Source of the DNA: Xanthomonas arboricola pv. guizotiae
Lineage (GTDB): Bacteria; Pseudomonadota; Gammaproteobacteria; Xanthomonadales; Xanthomonadaceae
Reading direction: 5' to 3'
Length of the DNA: 64,000 nucleotides
Assembly: GCF_002940205.1 (NCBI RefSeq)
Contig: NZ_MDSK01000031.1
Span: 1 to 64,000 of the forward strand
The first letter of the stretch is position 1. The number at the start of each line of letters is the position of its first letter. The notes beneath the pieces were generated by a model. That model made no database searches, was not told the origin of the DNA, and worked only from the letters and a program-made list of their open reading frames with translations. Positions 32,818 to 43,497 of the stretch are shown here, one piece after another. The translations under genes and the position numbers were made by a program.

Positions 32818-32844
32818 ATAACGGCAGGCCAAAAAAAAACTTTA
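32818..32844 (-). promoter_or_regulatory. Sigma-28 promoter of flgM-flgN
   Basis: On the minus strand TAAAGTTT (32837-32844), 11 bases, GCCGTTAT (32818-32825) matches TAAAGTTT-N11-GCCGATAA with exact spacing and 14 of 16 bases. It sits in the 66-base flgA-flgM gap, 29 bases before the flgM start, giving the usual self-limiting FliA-FlgM loop. Confidence 0.85.
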
Positions 32845-32854
32845 TAGCGATTTT

Positions 32855-33499
32855 CTATCTGGACACCACAACGGTCCCGCTCGCTTCGACGATCCCCTGC
32901 ACCACCCGGCGCGAAGAGGAATTTTCCACCGAAACCCGCTCGTTTTCGCCGGCATCGGACAGCGCGCGCCCGCTCATGCGCACCTCCAGACCACCATTGC
33001 GCGACACCAGCGGCACGGTGTCGCCGCGCCGGACCAGCCGCTGCGTGACCAGATCGTTGGACGACAGCAGCGAGCCGGCCGGCAGGATGCGCCGGGCAGT
33101 CTTGCCCACCGCCGCCACCGGATCGGCCAGCACCGCGCCGACGATGCGCGCGGCATCGCGCTTCTCGATACTGATATCGGCCAGCGAAATGACTTCTCCA
33201 GCGCTGATGCCGCGGCGCAGCACCAATACATCCTGGTTGCGGCGCACCTTCAGCGGCACGAACAGGCGCCAGCCGGCCGGCTGCGGGCAGGCCACTTCCA
33301 CCGTATTGGTGCCGGTCGGCTGCGCCTGCAGCGCGATCGGACAGGCCGGCATGCGCAAGCCCGGATCCAGCGTGGCCTCGGCCTCGGCATCCGGGCCAAC
33401 GGTGGCCAGTGCCGCAGCGCGGATGGAATCGACAGACTGATAGCTCTGGGCCCAGGCCGGAGCGGCAGCCAACAAGATGACAAGCAGGAGCAGGCGCAT
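32855..33499 (-). CDS. flgA: Flagellar P-ring assembly chaperone FlgA
   Basis: FlgA is a periplasmic chaperone for P-ring (FlgI) assembly. The 214-residue protein has a signal peptide (about 1-17, ending AWA) and the SAF-like region with VLRRGISAGEVISLADISIEK, then the C-terminal GDTVPLVSRNGGLEVRMSGRALSDAGENERV. It is read divergently from cheV-flgB and has a sigma-54 promoter 34 bases upstream. Confidence 0.95.
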   Translation of the reverse strand: MRLLLLVILLAAAPAWAQSYQSVDSIRAAALATVGPDAEAEATLDPGLRMPACPIALQAQPTGTNTVEVACPQPAGWRLFVPLKVRRNQDVLVLRRGISAGEVISLADISIEKRDAARIVGAVLADPVAAVGKTARRILPAGSLLSSNDLVTQRLVRRGDTVPLVSRNGGLEVRMSGRALSDAGENERVSVENSSSRRVVQGIVEASGTVVVSR

Positions 33500-33532
33500 G
33501 GGACCAGATCCGGAGGGAGACGGAATAGGCAG

Positions 33533-33548
33533 TGCAAGAGGCGTGCCT
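33533..33548 (-). promoter_or_regulatory. Sigma-54 promoter of flgA
   Basis: On the minus strand AGGCACG-CCTC-TTGCA matches the consensus TGGCACG-N4-TTGCW at all but the first base and keeps the GG-N10-GC core. It is 34 bases upstream of the flgA ATG. Confidence 0.85.
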
Positions 33549-33554
33549 GTTTTT

Positions 33555-33726
33555 GAATCGGGAATCGGGAATCGGTCGGGGGCTGAGCCTTGATCGGTCT
33601 TCGCTGCTGATGTGCGATTTGCTTAGTGAACACCTTAGGTACGTCACAACACGGTCCTTCGCCTCGGGCTTGCTGCAAAAAGCCCTCCGCTTTTGCGATT
33701 CCCCATTCCCGACTCACGATTCCCGA
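33555..33726. repeat. Facing arrays of a 7-base repeat, flgA-cheV gap
   Basis: Three forward copies related to GAATCGG (33555-33576) and inverted copies based on GATTCCC (33696-33726) flank a core of about 120 bases. The region separates the sigma-54 promoter of flgA from cheV. No ORF is visible in the core. Confidence 0.8.
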
Positions 33727-33789
33727 CAGCGCCCCACGCCAACCGTAAAACCGCTCAAGTTTTCCGAGGGCGCTGTCGATATCTGCCCC

Positions 33790-34734
33790 ATGACCCACGA
33801 TCTGCTCAACCGCATCGACCAGCGCACGCGTCTGGCTGGCCACAACCGACTGGCCCTGCTGCTGTTCCGGCTGGGCGGGCGCCAGCTTTTTGGCGTCAAC
33901 GTGTTCAAGGTGCAGGAAGTGCTGCGCCGTCCGGAGCTGTTCCAGGTGCCCGGCCTGCCGACCGAGTTCGCCGGCGTGGCCGACGTACGCGGGCGCTCGG
34001 TGCCGGTGCTGGACCTGGGCCTGGCGATCGGCCACCCGGAGCGCGACGCGCACTCGGAAAGCGGCCCCGGCTACCTGGTAGTGGCCGAATTCAACCGCTC
34101 GGTCCAGGGCTTTCTGGTCAGCGGCGTGGAGCGCATCGTCAATATCGCGGTGGAAGATATCCACCCGCCGCCGGAGCTGGGTGCCGAAGCCACTTATTTG
34201 ACGGCGGTGACGCGCTTCCAGGGCGAGTTGATCCAGGTCATCGACGTGGAAAGCGTGCTCGCCGACATCGCCAAGGTCAGCAAGGACGTGCAGCTGGATC
34301 CCTCGCTGCAGCTGGTCGCCTACGACCGGCAGTTCCAGGTGCTGGTGGTGGACGACTCGCGGGTGGCGCGCCAGCAGATCCGCAGCGTGCTCGACCAGCT
34401 CGGCGTCTCGGCGACCTTGTTGTCCGACGGCCGCCAGGCGCTGGACCACCTGTTGCAGGTGGCGGCATCAGGCGAGAATCCGGCCGACCGTTATGCGATG
34501 GTCATCTCCGACATCGAAATGCCGGCCATGGACGGCTACACGCTGACGACGGAAATCCGGCGCACGCCGGGCCTGCAAGGCCTGTACGTGCTGCTGCACA
34601 CCTCGCTGTCGGGCGTGTTCAACAACGCCATGGTCGAACAGGTCGGCGCCAACGCCTTCGTGGCCAAGTACAGCGCCCACGAACTGGCCGACTATGTGCT
34701 GGCGCGCCTGAAAGTGGTCGCCGAAGCGGCCTGA
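33790..34734 (+). CDS. cheV: CheV chemotaxis coupling protein
   Basis: CheV joins a CheW-like coupling domain (about 15-165) to a receiver domain (about 180-310). Visible marks are LLFRLGGRQLFGVNVFKVQEVL near the N-terminus and QVLVVDDSRVARQQI with acceptor Asp in VISDIEMPAMDGY in the receiver. The 314-residue length is standard. ATG 33790 gives the family start MTHDLLNRIDQRTRLAGHNR. The gene precedes flgB, as in Pseudomonas. A weak sigma-28-like site ends only 7 bases before the start codon. Confidence 0.95.
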   Translation: MTHDLLNRIDQRTRLAGHNRLALLLFRLGGRQLFGVNVFKVQEVLRRPELFQVPGLPTEFAGVADVRGRSVPVLDLGLAIGHPERDAHSESGPGYLVVAEFNRSVQGFLVSGVERIVNIAVEDIHPPPELGAEATYLTAVTRFQGELIQVIDVESVLADIAKVSKDVQLDPSLQLVAYDRQFQVLVVDDSRVARQQIRSVLDQLGVSATLLSDGRQALDHLLQVAASGENPADRYAMVISDIEMPAMDGYTLTTEIRRTPGLQGLYVLLHTSLSGVFNNAMVEQVGANAFVAKYSAHELADYVLARLKVVAEAA

Positions 34735-35083
34735 GCAAGGCCAGGCGGCTGCCGGGTCGGAGCCGACGGCAGCGACAAGGCGCCGCGCCGGGCGTCCAGG
34801 AGCACGGCAACATTGACGTTGGCTCGGTATGCGTCAGCCCGCTTTCAAACTGACATCCGCCAAGGCCGGACGTCGCCGGGCAGCCCTGCGTCATGCCGAA
34901 CCTTCCGGCCTGGCGTGTCTGATTGAAGCAGCGCCGCGACCGATACGATGCCCACCGCGTTCCCGGGACGGTCAAGCTGCCGTTCGTCGGCAGCGCCGAG
35001 CATTCGCCGCGTTCCGTAGCCCGTACCACCTCGATTGGCACAAACCTTGCTTCCTCCCTTGCAACACTTCGCGGGAGAGCACC
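34735..35083 (+). promoter_or_regulatory. cheV-flgB gap carrying the flgB sigma-54 promoter
   Basis: In this 349-base gap TGGCAC (35036-35041), five bases, TTGCT (35047-35051) is a perfect match to the sigma-54 consensus, 33 bases before the flgB start. The 300 bases upstream, where FleQ would be expected to bind, show no ORF or repeat that I can support. Confidence 0.9.
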
Positions 35084-35485
35084 GTGTCCAGTCCCTTCTC
35101 TTCGTTTCTCGGCGTCCACGGCGACGCGTTGGCGCTGCGCGAGCAGCGCATGAAGCTCATTGCCAGCAACCTGAGCAATGTGGACACCCCTGGCTACAAG
35201 GCCAAGGACCTGAACTTCGAGGCGGCGCTGAAGTCGGCCCAGGGCGTACAGGATGGCGGCTCACTGCAAACCACCGACGCCAAGCATTACGAGGTGGGTG
35301 GCGGCGCCGGACTCAACCCGTTCCAGATCACCCGCGAATCCGACCAGCCCAGCCTGGACGGCAATACCGTCGATCCCGATGCCGAACGTGCTGCCTACGG
35401 CCGCGCCGCGCTGGAATACCGCGCCTCGCTGAGCTTCCTCGAATCCAAGGTGCGCTCGATGCTCACCGCGATCACCGGCCAATAA
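35084..35485 (+). CDS. flgB: Flagellar proximal rod protein FlgB
   Basis: FlgB is a proximal rod subunit. The 133-residue product starts at a GTG (35084) with GGGAGAG 5 bases upstream; this start gives the family N-terminus SSPFSSFLGVHGDALALREQRMKLIASNLSNVDTPGYKA. The next gene, flgC, starts 3 bases after the stop. First gene of a sigma-54 operon flgBCDE. Confidence 0.96.
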   Translation: MSSPFSSFLGVHGDALALREQRMKLIASNLSNVDTPGYKAKDLNFEAALKSAQGVQDGGSLQTTDAKHYEVGGGAGLNPFQITRESDQPSLDGNTVDPDAERAAYGRAALEYRASLSFLESKVRSMLTAITGQ

Positions 35486-35488
35486 GTC

Positions 35489-35896
35489 ATGAGCAATCTT
35501 CCCATCTTCGATGTGGCCGGATCGGCGCTGCACGCGCAGTCGGTCCGCCTGAGCACCATCGCCTCCAACCTGGCCAATGCGGATTCGGTCGCAGGCTCGG
35601 CCGAGGCGACCTACAAGCCGATCGAGCCGATCTTCCAGGCCCAGCAAAGTCGCCAGGACCCCAGCCTGACCTCGGTGAACGTCAAGGAGATCACCACCAC
35701 CAACGCGCCGCCGATCCGTCGCTACGAGCCCGGCCACCCGCTGGCCGATGCCGATGGCTACGTGTTCTCGCCGGACGTGGACCCGGTCTCGCAGATGGTC
35801 AACATGATCTCGGCCTCGCGCAACTACCAGGCCGGCGTGGAAATGCTCAACACCGCCAAGGAACTGGCGCTCGCCACCCTGACCATGGGTCGCTGA
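35489..35896 (+). CDS. flgC: Flagellar proximal rod protein FlgC
   Basis: The 135-residue rod protein has the N-terminal rod signature ASNLANADSVAGS and the C-terminal NMISASRNYQAGVEMLNTAKELALATL typical of FlgC. It lies 3 bases after flgB and 37 bases before flgD. Confidence 0.97.
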   Translation: MSNLPIFDVAGSALHAQSVRLSTIASNLANADSVAGSAEATYKPIEPIFQAQQSRQDPSLTSVNVKEITTTNAPPIRRYEPGHPLADADGYVFSPDVDPVSQMVNMISASRNYQAGVEMLNTAKELALATLTMGR

Positions 35897-35933
35897 CCCG
35901 CCTAGCTGACCCTTCCCTTACGGACCCTTTCAC

Positions 35934-36605
35934 ATGAGCACGATCGGTAGTGACCTCTACACCAGCCTCGGGCTGACCTCCAGCAGCGCCGCAGCGACCA
36001 AGAAGAAGGAGGAATCGCTCGGCCAGGCCGACTTCCTCAAGCTGATGACCGAGCAGCTGCAGCACCAGGACCCGCTCAAGCCGATGGAAAACAGCGCGTT
36101 TCTGGGCCAGTTGGCGCAGTTCTCCACCGTCCAGGGCATCGGCGACCTCAATACCAAGGTCAGCAGCTTCTCGGCAGCGCAGAGCAGCGATCAGGTGCTC
36201 AAGGGTGCCGCGCTGGTCGGGCACAACGTGCTGGTGCCTTCCGCGCAGCTCGCCATCGATGCCACCAACTCGGCCAAGGGCGTGGTCGCCGCGACCTCGG
36301 CCGGCACCGTCAATTTCGAAATCACCGATGCCAACGGCGCCTTCGTCAAACAGCTCAGCGTGCCGGCCAGCGCCGCCGGCGAAGTGGCGTTTGCCTGGGA
36401 CGGCACCGATGCCAACGGCAACCGCATGGCCGCCGGCAAGTACGGCGTGACCGCCACCCAGACCGACACCGCCGGCTCCAAGAGCAAATTGTCCACCTAT
36501 GTCGACGCACCGGTGGACAGCGTCACGATCGGCTCGGACGGCCTGTATCTCAACCTGACCGGGCTAGGCACTTCCCCGCTCGCCAACGTGCTCCGCGTCA
36601 GCTGA
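35934..36605 (+). CDS. flgD: Flagellar hook cap protein FlgD
   Basis: FlgD is the scaffold on which hook subunits polymerise. The 223-residue protein has the N-terminal export and assembly region LGQADFLKLMTEQLQHQDPL (about 28-47), then the Tudor/FnIII-like C-terminal part with VNFEITDANGAFVKQL and FAWDGTDANGNRMAAGKYGV. Confidence 0.97.
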   Translation: MSTIGSDLYTSLGLTSSSAAATKKKEESLGQADFLKLMTEQLQHQDPLKPMENSAFLGQLAQFSTVQGIGDLNTKVSSFSAAQSSDQVLKGAALVGHNVLVPSAQLAIDATNSAKGVVAATSAGTVNFEITDANGAFVKQLSVPASAAGEVAFAWDGTDANGNRMAAGKYGVTATQTDTAGSKSKLSTYVDAPVDSVTIGSDGLYLNLTGLGTSPLANVLRVS

Positions 36606-36636
36606 GCCGGCAACCGACACTCAAAGGACCTCATCC

Positions 36637-37860
36637 ATGGCTTTCAATACCTCGTTGTCCGGCATCAACGCAGCCAATGCCGATCTGAACGTCACCTCCA
36701 ACAACATCGCCAACGTCAACACGACCGGTTTCAAGGAATCGCGTGCCGAGTTTGCAGACATGTTCCAGAGCACCAGCTATGGCCTGTCGCGCAATGCGGT
36801 GGGTTCGGGCGTGCGCGTCAGCAACGTGGCGCAGCAGTTCTCGCAGGGCAATATCGATCCGACCGGGCGCAGCCTGGACCTGGCGGTGTCCGGCGAGGGC
36901 TTCTTCACCGTGACCTCCAACGGCGCCAAGATGTACACCCGCGCCGGCAACTTCCAGACCGATGCCAACGGCTATGTGATCAATCCGCAAGGCGCGCGCC
37001 TGCAGGTCTTCGCCCCCAATCCGAGCGGCAACGGCTTCGACGTCGGCCGCCTGTCGGACCTGCAGCTGCTGACCACCGACAGCCCGCCCAAGTCGACCTC
37101 CACGGTCAACCTGGCCTTCACCCTGCCCGGCAATGCCACCGCCCCGTCGGTGACCCCGTTCAGCCCGGCCGACGACAAGACCTACAGCCACTCCACCGGC
37201 GGCATCAACGTCTACGATTCGCTGGGCGTCAGCCATGTGCAGACCTCCTACTTCGTCAAGACCGCCAACCCGAACGAGTGGCAGGTGCACAACTACGTGG
37301 ACGGTACTGCGGTCGGCGCGCCGACCACGCTGCAGTTCTCCGATACCGGCGCGCTGACCACCCCGGCCAACGGCATCATCACGATGGACCCGTTCACCCC
37401 GAGCACCGGGGCCGGCGTACTGAACATGCAGCTCAACGTCAGCGGCTCGACCCAGTACGGCGAAGCCTTCGCGCTGCGCGACACCCGCCAGGACGGCTAT
37501 GCCAGCGGCAAGCTCAACGAGATCAGCATCGACACCAGCGGCGTGGTGTTCGCGCGCTACTCCAACGGCGCCGACAAGCCGCTGGGCCAGGTCGCGCTGA
37601 GCACCTTCGTCAATCCGCAGGGCCTGCAGTCGCAGGGCAACAACATGTGGGCCGAAAGCTATACCTCCGGCGCCGCCCGCACCGGCGCACCGGACACCTC
37701 GGACCTGGGCCAGATCGAATCCGGCTCGCTGGAATCGTCCACGGTGGACCTGACCGAGCAGCTGGTGAACATGATCGTGGCCCAGCGCAACTTCCAGGCC
37801 AACTCGCAGATGATCTCGACCCAGGATCAGGTCACCCAGACGATCATCAATATTCGTTAA
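36637..37860 (+). CDS. flgE: Flagellar hook protein FlgE
   Basis: FlgE builds the hook. The 407-residue protein begins MAFNTSLSGINAANADLNVTSNNIANVNTTGFKES and ends with EQLVNMIVAQRNFQANSQMIST, the conserved D0 pieces. It closes the flgBCDE run; the next gene follows after 150 bases containing a 7-base repeat array. Confidence 0.97.
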   Translation: MAFNTSLSGINAANADLNVTSNNIANVNTTGFKESRAEFADMFQSTSYGLSRNAVGSGVRVSNVAQQFSQGNIDPTGRSLDLAVSGEGFFTVTSNGAKMYTRAGNFQTDANGYVINPQGARLQVFAPNPSGNGFDVGRLSDLQLLTTDSPPKSTSTVNLAFTLPGNATAPSVTPFSPADDKTYSHSTGGINVYDSLGVSHVQTSYFVKTANPNEWQVHNYVDGTAVGAPTTLQFSDTGALTTPANGIITMDPFTPSTGAGVLNMQLNVSGSTQYGEAFALRDTRQDGYASGKLNEISIDTSGVVFARYSNGADKPLGQVALSTFVNPQGLQSQGNNMWAESYTSGAARTGAPDTSDLGQIESGSLESSTVDLTEQLVNMIVAQRNFQANSQMISTQDQVTQTIINIR

Positions 37861-37864
37861 CGGC

Positions 37865-38003
37865 TGGGAATCGGGATTGGGGAATGGGGAATCGTAAGAG
37901 CTGGCATTGCGTGTATCGGATGCCGGCCTTGCTTCCCTCTTCCAGTCTCCAGCAATCCCGCCTTTGCGATTCCCGATTCCCGACTCTCCATTCCCCAATC
38001 CCG
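37865..38003. repeat. Facing arrays of a 7-base repeat, flgE-flgF gap
   Basis: Forward copies of GGGAATC/GGGATTG/GGGAATG (37865-37893) face inverted copies (37968-38003) across a core of about 75 bases. The right array ends 7 bases before the flgF ATG, so any stem would take in the flgF ribosome-binding region. Confidence 0.8.
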
Positions 38004-38010
38004 GTGCCTC

Positions 38011-38766
38011 ATGGACAAAGCTCTCTACGTTGCGATGACCGGCGCCCGCGCCTCCCTGCAGGCGCAGGGCACCGTGTCGCACAATCTCGCCAACGTCGAT
38101 ACGGTGGGGTTCAAGGCTGCGTTGGCCAATACCGAGGCGTTCAAGATCCAGGGCAAGGGCTATCCGTCGCGGATCGATGCGCTGCATGTGGACCAGGGCT
38201 TCGACCGCAGCCAGGGACACCAGAAGGTCACCGGCAACCCGCTGGACGTGTCGCTGCAGCAGGACCGCTGGCTGGCGGTGCAGTCGCCCGACGGCAGCGA
38301 GGCCTATACCCGCAACGGCGAATTGGCGCTCACCGCCAATGGCCAGCTGGTGACCGCCAACGGGCACGCCGTGCTGGATGAGGGCGGCAACCCAATGACG
38401 ATCCCGCCGCACCAGGCGATGGAGATCGGCAGCGACGGCAGCATCTCGATCATTCCGCAGGGCGAAGGCCCGCAGACCATGGCCATCGTCGGCAAGATGA
38501 AGGTGGTCGACGCCCCCGCCGACCGTTTGACGCGGCGCCCGGACGGGCTGATGCGCAACACCAGCACCGACCCGGCGCAGGCGTTTGCGGTGGCCACCGG
38601 CAAGACCATCAACAGCGGCATGCTGGAGGGCAGCAACGTGGACGCCGCCGGCGCGCTGGTGGAGATGATCCAGCTGCAGCGGCAGTTCGAAATGCAGGTC
38701 AAGATCATCAAGAACGGCGACGACAACGCGCAGTCGGCCAATTCGCTGCTGCGGGTCAGCGGCTAA
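38011..38766 (+). CDS. flgF: Flagellar basal-body rod protein FlgF
   Basis: The 251-residue proximal rod protein begins MDKALYVAMTGARASLQAQGTVSHNLANVDTVGFKA and ends with VEMIQLQRQFEMQVKIIK, both rod-family marks. There is no clear Shine-Dalgarno: the bases before the ATG belong to the 7-base repeat array. It is followed by 880 bases without a gene. Confidence 0.96.
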   Translation: MDKALYVAMTGARASLQAQGTVSHNLANVDTVGFKAALANTEAFKIQGKGYPSRIDALHVDQGFDRSQGHQKVTGNPLDVSLQQDRWLAVQSPDGSEAYTRNGELALTANGQLVTANGHAVLDEGGNPMTIPPHQAMEIGSDGSISIIPQGEGPQTMAIVGKMKVVDAPADRLTRRPDGLMRNTSTDPAQAFAVATGKTINSGMLEGSNVDAAGALVEMIQLQRQFEMQVKIIKNGDDNAQSANSLLRVSG

Positions 38767-39580
38767 GCGTCACTGGCGCCCGCTGCGGCACCGCCGGTTG
38801 GCTTGCCGCGCTGCCGAGCACCTGGATGGCGGCCGCCCGGGGGACGTGGCTCGCGAGCGAAGTGACATGTCGTTCGACTCTGACTCCTGCGGTCTCGCGG
38901 GTGGTTTGTACGCGCTTGACGCTGACTACCGATGGTTTGTCGGTCAGGTGTGTGCGGTTGGCAATGCTGTTGATCTGGGCCTTCGCTGCAGAGCGGCTGG
39001 TTTGTGACTTGGCTGCAGGGCCCTTGCCCGCCCACCCTCGCGGGACACGCCGCAAGTACGTCCGTGTAGGCTCTTACGCGGCATCCATGCCGCGTAAGAG
39101 CCCGCGACGGTGGGCGGGCAAGGACCTGTCGAGATGGTCGGCGTGCATGGCGCAAACAATGCCTGACGTGGGTTGCTTGGATAACGGCGCGTCCAATGAT
39201 CTTCTCAATGCAAGCCGAGCAATGGACAAGCTTTAAGAAAGCAACCTTCAAACTCTCTGGTGCGGTGGCCTCGCCGATTGCGGGACCGTGTGGCGGCATG
39301 GATGCCGCCACCGAGCCTACATGGACGTACTTGCGGCGTGTCCCGCGGGCGGTGAGGACACCGCGCGCTCCCAAGAACCCTTCCGCACGCAGCGCCAAGG
39401 GTTCACACGTCGTCGCACATATCGCTGACCGGGGAACGATCTAGCGCACCTGATCTGCCGCGCAGGTGTCCACCGCTTCCGCTTCGCCGCTGCCTGTCCG
39501 CCGCCACCCCTGCCCCGCGCAGGCCGCCGCGCCCGCTTCGCGTGATCCAGTGCACAGCCGGCAAAAATCCGACGCGGGTT
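38767..39580. repeat. Composite inverted-repeat element between flgF and flgG
   Basis: This gene-free stretch splits the usual flgF-flgG pair. A stem-loop unit has perfect 15-bp outer arms (39022-39036 and 39109-39123) and a perfect 14-bp inner palindrome with a 2-base centre (39071-39084 and 39087-39100). About 170 bases on, an inverted partial copy lies at about 39276-39352; the 35 bases at 39039-39073 match 39313-39347 in reverse complement with one mismatch, and a 9-bp palindrome sits at 39291-39310. The short frames inside look like chance products. Related to the element at 23.1-23.8 kb. Confidence 0.85.
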
Positions 39581-39596
39581 TGGCACGGCACGTGCA
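39581..39596 (+). promoter_or_regulatory. Sigma-54 promoter of flgG
   Basis: TGGCAC-GGCAC-GTGCA keeps the GG-N10-GC core and matches TGGCAC-N5-TTGCA except for one base. It lies 52 bases before the flgG ATG, so the second hook-basal-body operon has its own start point downstream of the repeat element. Confidence 0.8.
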
Positions 39597-39648
39597 TATC
39601 CCCACCCGTACCCGGAACACGTCCCCGGGTCTAACGAGGAATCGGGTC

Positions 39649-40434
39649 ATGAATCAGGCTTTGTGGGTCGCCAAAACCGGACTGGATGCGCAGCAGACGC
39701 GCATGTCGGTCATTTCCAACAACCTGGCCAATACCAATACCACCGGCTTCAAGCGCGATCGTGCGGCGTTCGAAGACCTGTTGTACCAACAGGTGCGTGC
39801 GCCGGGCGGTTCCACCTCCGCGCAGACGCAGCTGCCGACCGGCCTGCAGCTGGGTACCGGCGTGCGGGTGGTCTCCACCTTCAAGGGCTTCGACCAGGGC
39901 AGCCAGCAGCAGACCGGCCGCGCGCTCGACGTGATGGTCAACGGCCGCGGCTTCTTCGAAGTGCAGATGCCCGACGGCACCTCGGCCTATACCCGCGACG
40001 GCACCTTCCAGATCAATGCGCAGGGCGAGCTGGTCACCAACAGCGGCTACCCGCTGCAGCCGGGCATCCAGATCCCCGAAGGCGCGCAGTCGCTGACCAT
40101 CGGCAACGACGGCACCATCAGCGTGACCCTGGCCGGCCAGGCCGCCGCGCAGGAAATCGGCGCGTTGACGCTGACCGACTTCATCAACCCCTCGGGCCTG
40201 CAGTCCAAGGGCGAGAACCTGTTCGTCGAAACCACCGCCTCCGGCCCCGCGCAGAACGGCACCCCCGGCCTCAACGGCCTGGGCAACACCGTGCAGGGCG
40301 CGCTGGAAGGCAGCAACGTCAACACGGTGGAAGAACTGGTGAGCATGATCGAGACCCAGCGCGCCTACGAAATGAATGCCAAGGCGATCTCCACCACCGA
40401 CTCGATGCTCGGTTACTTGAACAACAACGTCTGA
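39649..40434 (+). CDS. flgG: Flagellar distal rod protein FlgG
   Basis: FlgG forms the distal rod. The 261-residue protein begins MNQALWVAKTGLDAQQTRMSVISNNLANTNTTGFKRDR and contains LPTGLQLGTGVRVVS and the C-terminal TVEELVSMIETQRAYEMNAKAISTTD. ATG 39649 is chosen because it gives the family N-terminus and follows the sigma-54 site. First gene of flgGHIJKL. Confidence 0.97.
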   Translation: MNQALWVAKTGLDAQQTRMSVISNNLANTNTTGFKRDRAAFEDLLYQQVRAPGGSTSAQTQLPTGLQLGTGVRVVSTFKGFDQGSQQQTGRALDVMVNGRGFFEVQMPDGTSAYTRDGTFQINAQGELVTNSGYPLQPGIQIPEGAQSLTIGNDGTISVTLAGQAAAQEIGALTLTDFINPSGLQSKGENLFVETTASGPAQNGTPGLNGLGNTVQGALEGSNVNTVEELVSMIETQRAYEMNAKAISTTDSMLGYLNNNV

Positions 40435-40472
40435 TCGGCCCGCCGGTCGCTGCCCTCTCAGGAATCCACGCC

Positions 40473-42294
<1,822 letters not shown>

Positions 42295-42295
42295 C

Positions 42296-43486
42296 ATGCG
42301 TATCGCAGCCTCGCCCATTGATCTCAACCCGAGCACCAAGGCCGATCCCGCCAAGATCGACAAGGTCTCCCGTCAGCTCGAAGGCCAGTTCGCGCAGATG
42401 CTGGTCAAGAGCATGCGCGATGCGAGCTCCGGCGACCCGATGTTTCCGGGCGAAAACCAGATGTTCCGCGAAATGTACGACCAGCAGATGGCCAAGGCGT
42501 TGACCGAGGGCAAGGGGCTGGGACTGTCGGCGATGATTTCCAAGCAGCTGAGTGGCGACACCGGCGGCCCGGCCTTGAACACCTCGTTGAATACCGCCGA
42601 AGCGGCCAAGGCGTATGCCCTGGTTGCGGGCAGGCGCGATGCCTCGTTGCCGCTGCCTGCCCGCGATGGCGCCGCAGGCAGTGTCGGTGGGGCGATCGGC
42701 AGCCTTGTCGGCGCGGCTGCAGGTCTCGGCGCAGGCGCTCTGGGCGGCATCGGCATGAGTCAGGTGCTGGATCTGATTGCCGGGCGTAGCGGCGGTGGCG
42801 AATCCGGCAGCGACGATGCGGCCGCACTGAACTGGCCCTCGGCCAACGATCGCTGGGCCGATGTGGCTGCCAGCGACGCGGCCGACGCCAACGCCGCGGT
42901 CACTGCGAGCGCCGCCAGCAGCGCGGCGGCCAGCCTGGGCGAGCGGACCCCGGAAGGCTTCGTCGCCAAGATCTGGACGCATGCGCAGAAAGCCGCGCGC
43001 GAACTGGGCGTGGATCCGCGCGCGCTGGTGGCACAGGCCGCACTGGAAACCGGCTGGGGCCGGCGCGGTATCGGCAATGGCGGCGATTCCAACAACCTGT
43101 TCGGCATCAAGGCCACCGGCTGGAGCGGCGACAAGGTCACCACCGGCACCCACGAATACGTCAATGGCGTCAAAACCACCGAAACCGCCGATTTCCGTGC
43201 CTACGGCTCGGCCGAGGAGAGTTTTGCCGACTACGTGCGGCTGCTGAAGAACAACAGCCGTTACCAGCCCGCGCTGCAGGCCGGCACCGATATCAAGGGT
43301 TTTGCACGCGGCTTGCAACAGGCTGGGTACGCCACCGATCCGGGCTACGCGGCCAAGATCGCGGCGATCGCCAACGGTCCGACCATCGACCGTGCGGTGG
43401 CCGCAATTGGCAACGCGGCGGCCGACCTGTCCAACCGCTACGCCAGCACCGCCGAGCCGGCCGGGCTCGGCACCATCCGTCGTTGA
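42296..43486 (+). CDS. flgJ: FlgJ, rod scaffold with muramidase domain
   Basis: FlgJ caps the growing rod and cuts peptidoglycan to let it through. The 396-residue protein has the rod-binding region (about 15-90, QLEGQFAQMLVKSMRDASSGDP), a long Ala/Gly/Ser-rich linker (about 110-215) and a C-terminal glucosaminidase-type domain (about 220-370) with ALVAQAALETGWGRR and SNNLFGIKATGW. The linker makes it longer than the 313-residue Salmonella protein. Confidence 0.97.
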   Translation: MRIAASPIDLNPSTKADPAKIDKVSRQLEGQFAQMLVKSMRDASSGDPMFPGENQMFREMYDQQMAKALTEGKGLGLSAMISKQLSGDTGGPALNTSLNTAEAAKAYALVAGRRDASLPLPARDGAAGSVGGAIGSLVGAAAGLGAGALGGIGMSQVLDLIAGRSGGGESGSDDAAALNWPSANDRWADVAASDAADANAAVTASAASSAAASLGERTPEGFVAKIWTHAQKAARELGVDPRALVAQAALETGWGRRGIGNGGDSNNLFGIKATGWSGDKVTTGTHEYVNGVKTTETADFRAYGSAEESFADYVRLLKNNSRYQPALQAGTDIKGFARGLQQAGYATDPGYAAKIAAIANGPTIDRAVAAIGNAAADLSNRYASTAEPAGLGTIRR

Positions 43487-43497
43487 GGTAAACGCCC

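Noticed and set aside
38798-39444. Several 60-130 codon frames in the flgF-flgG gap
   Set aside because: They coincide with the palindromic repeat; the peptides are typical chance products of that repeat.
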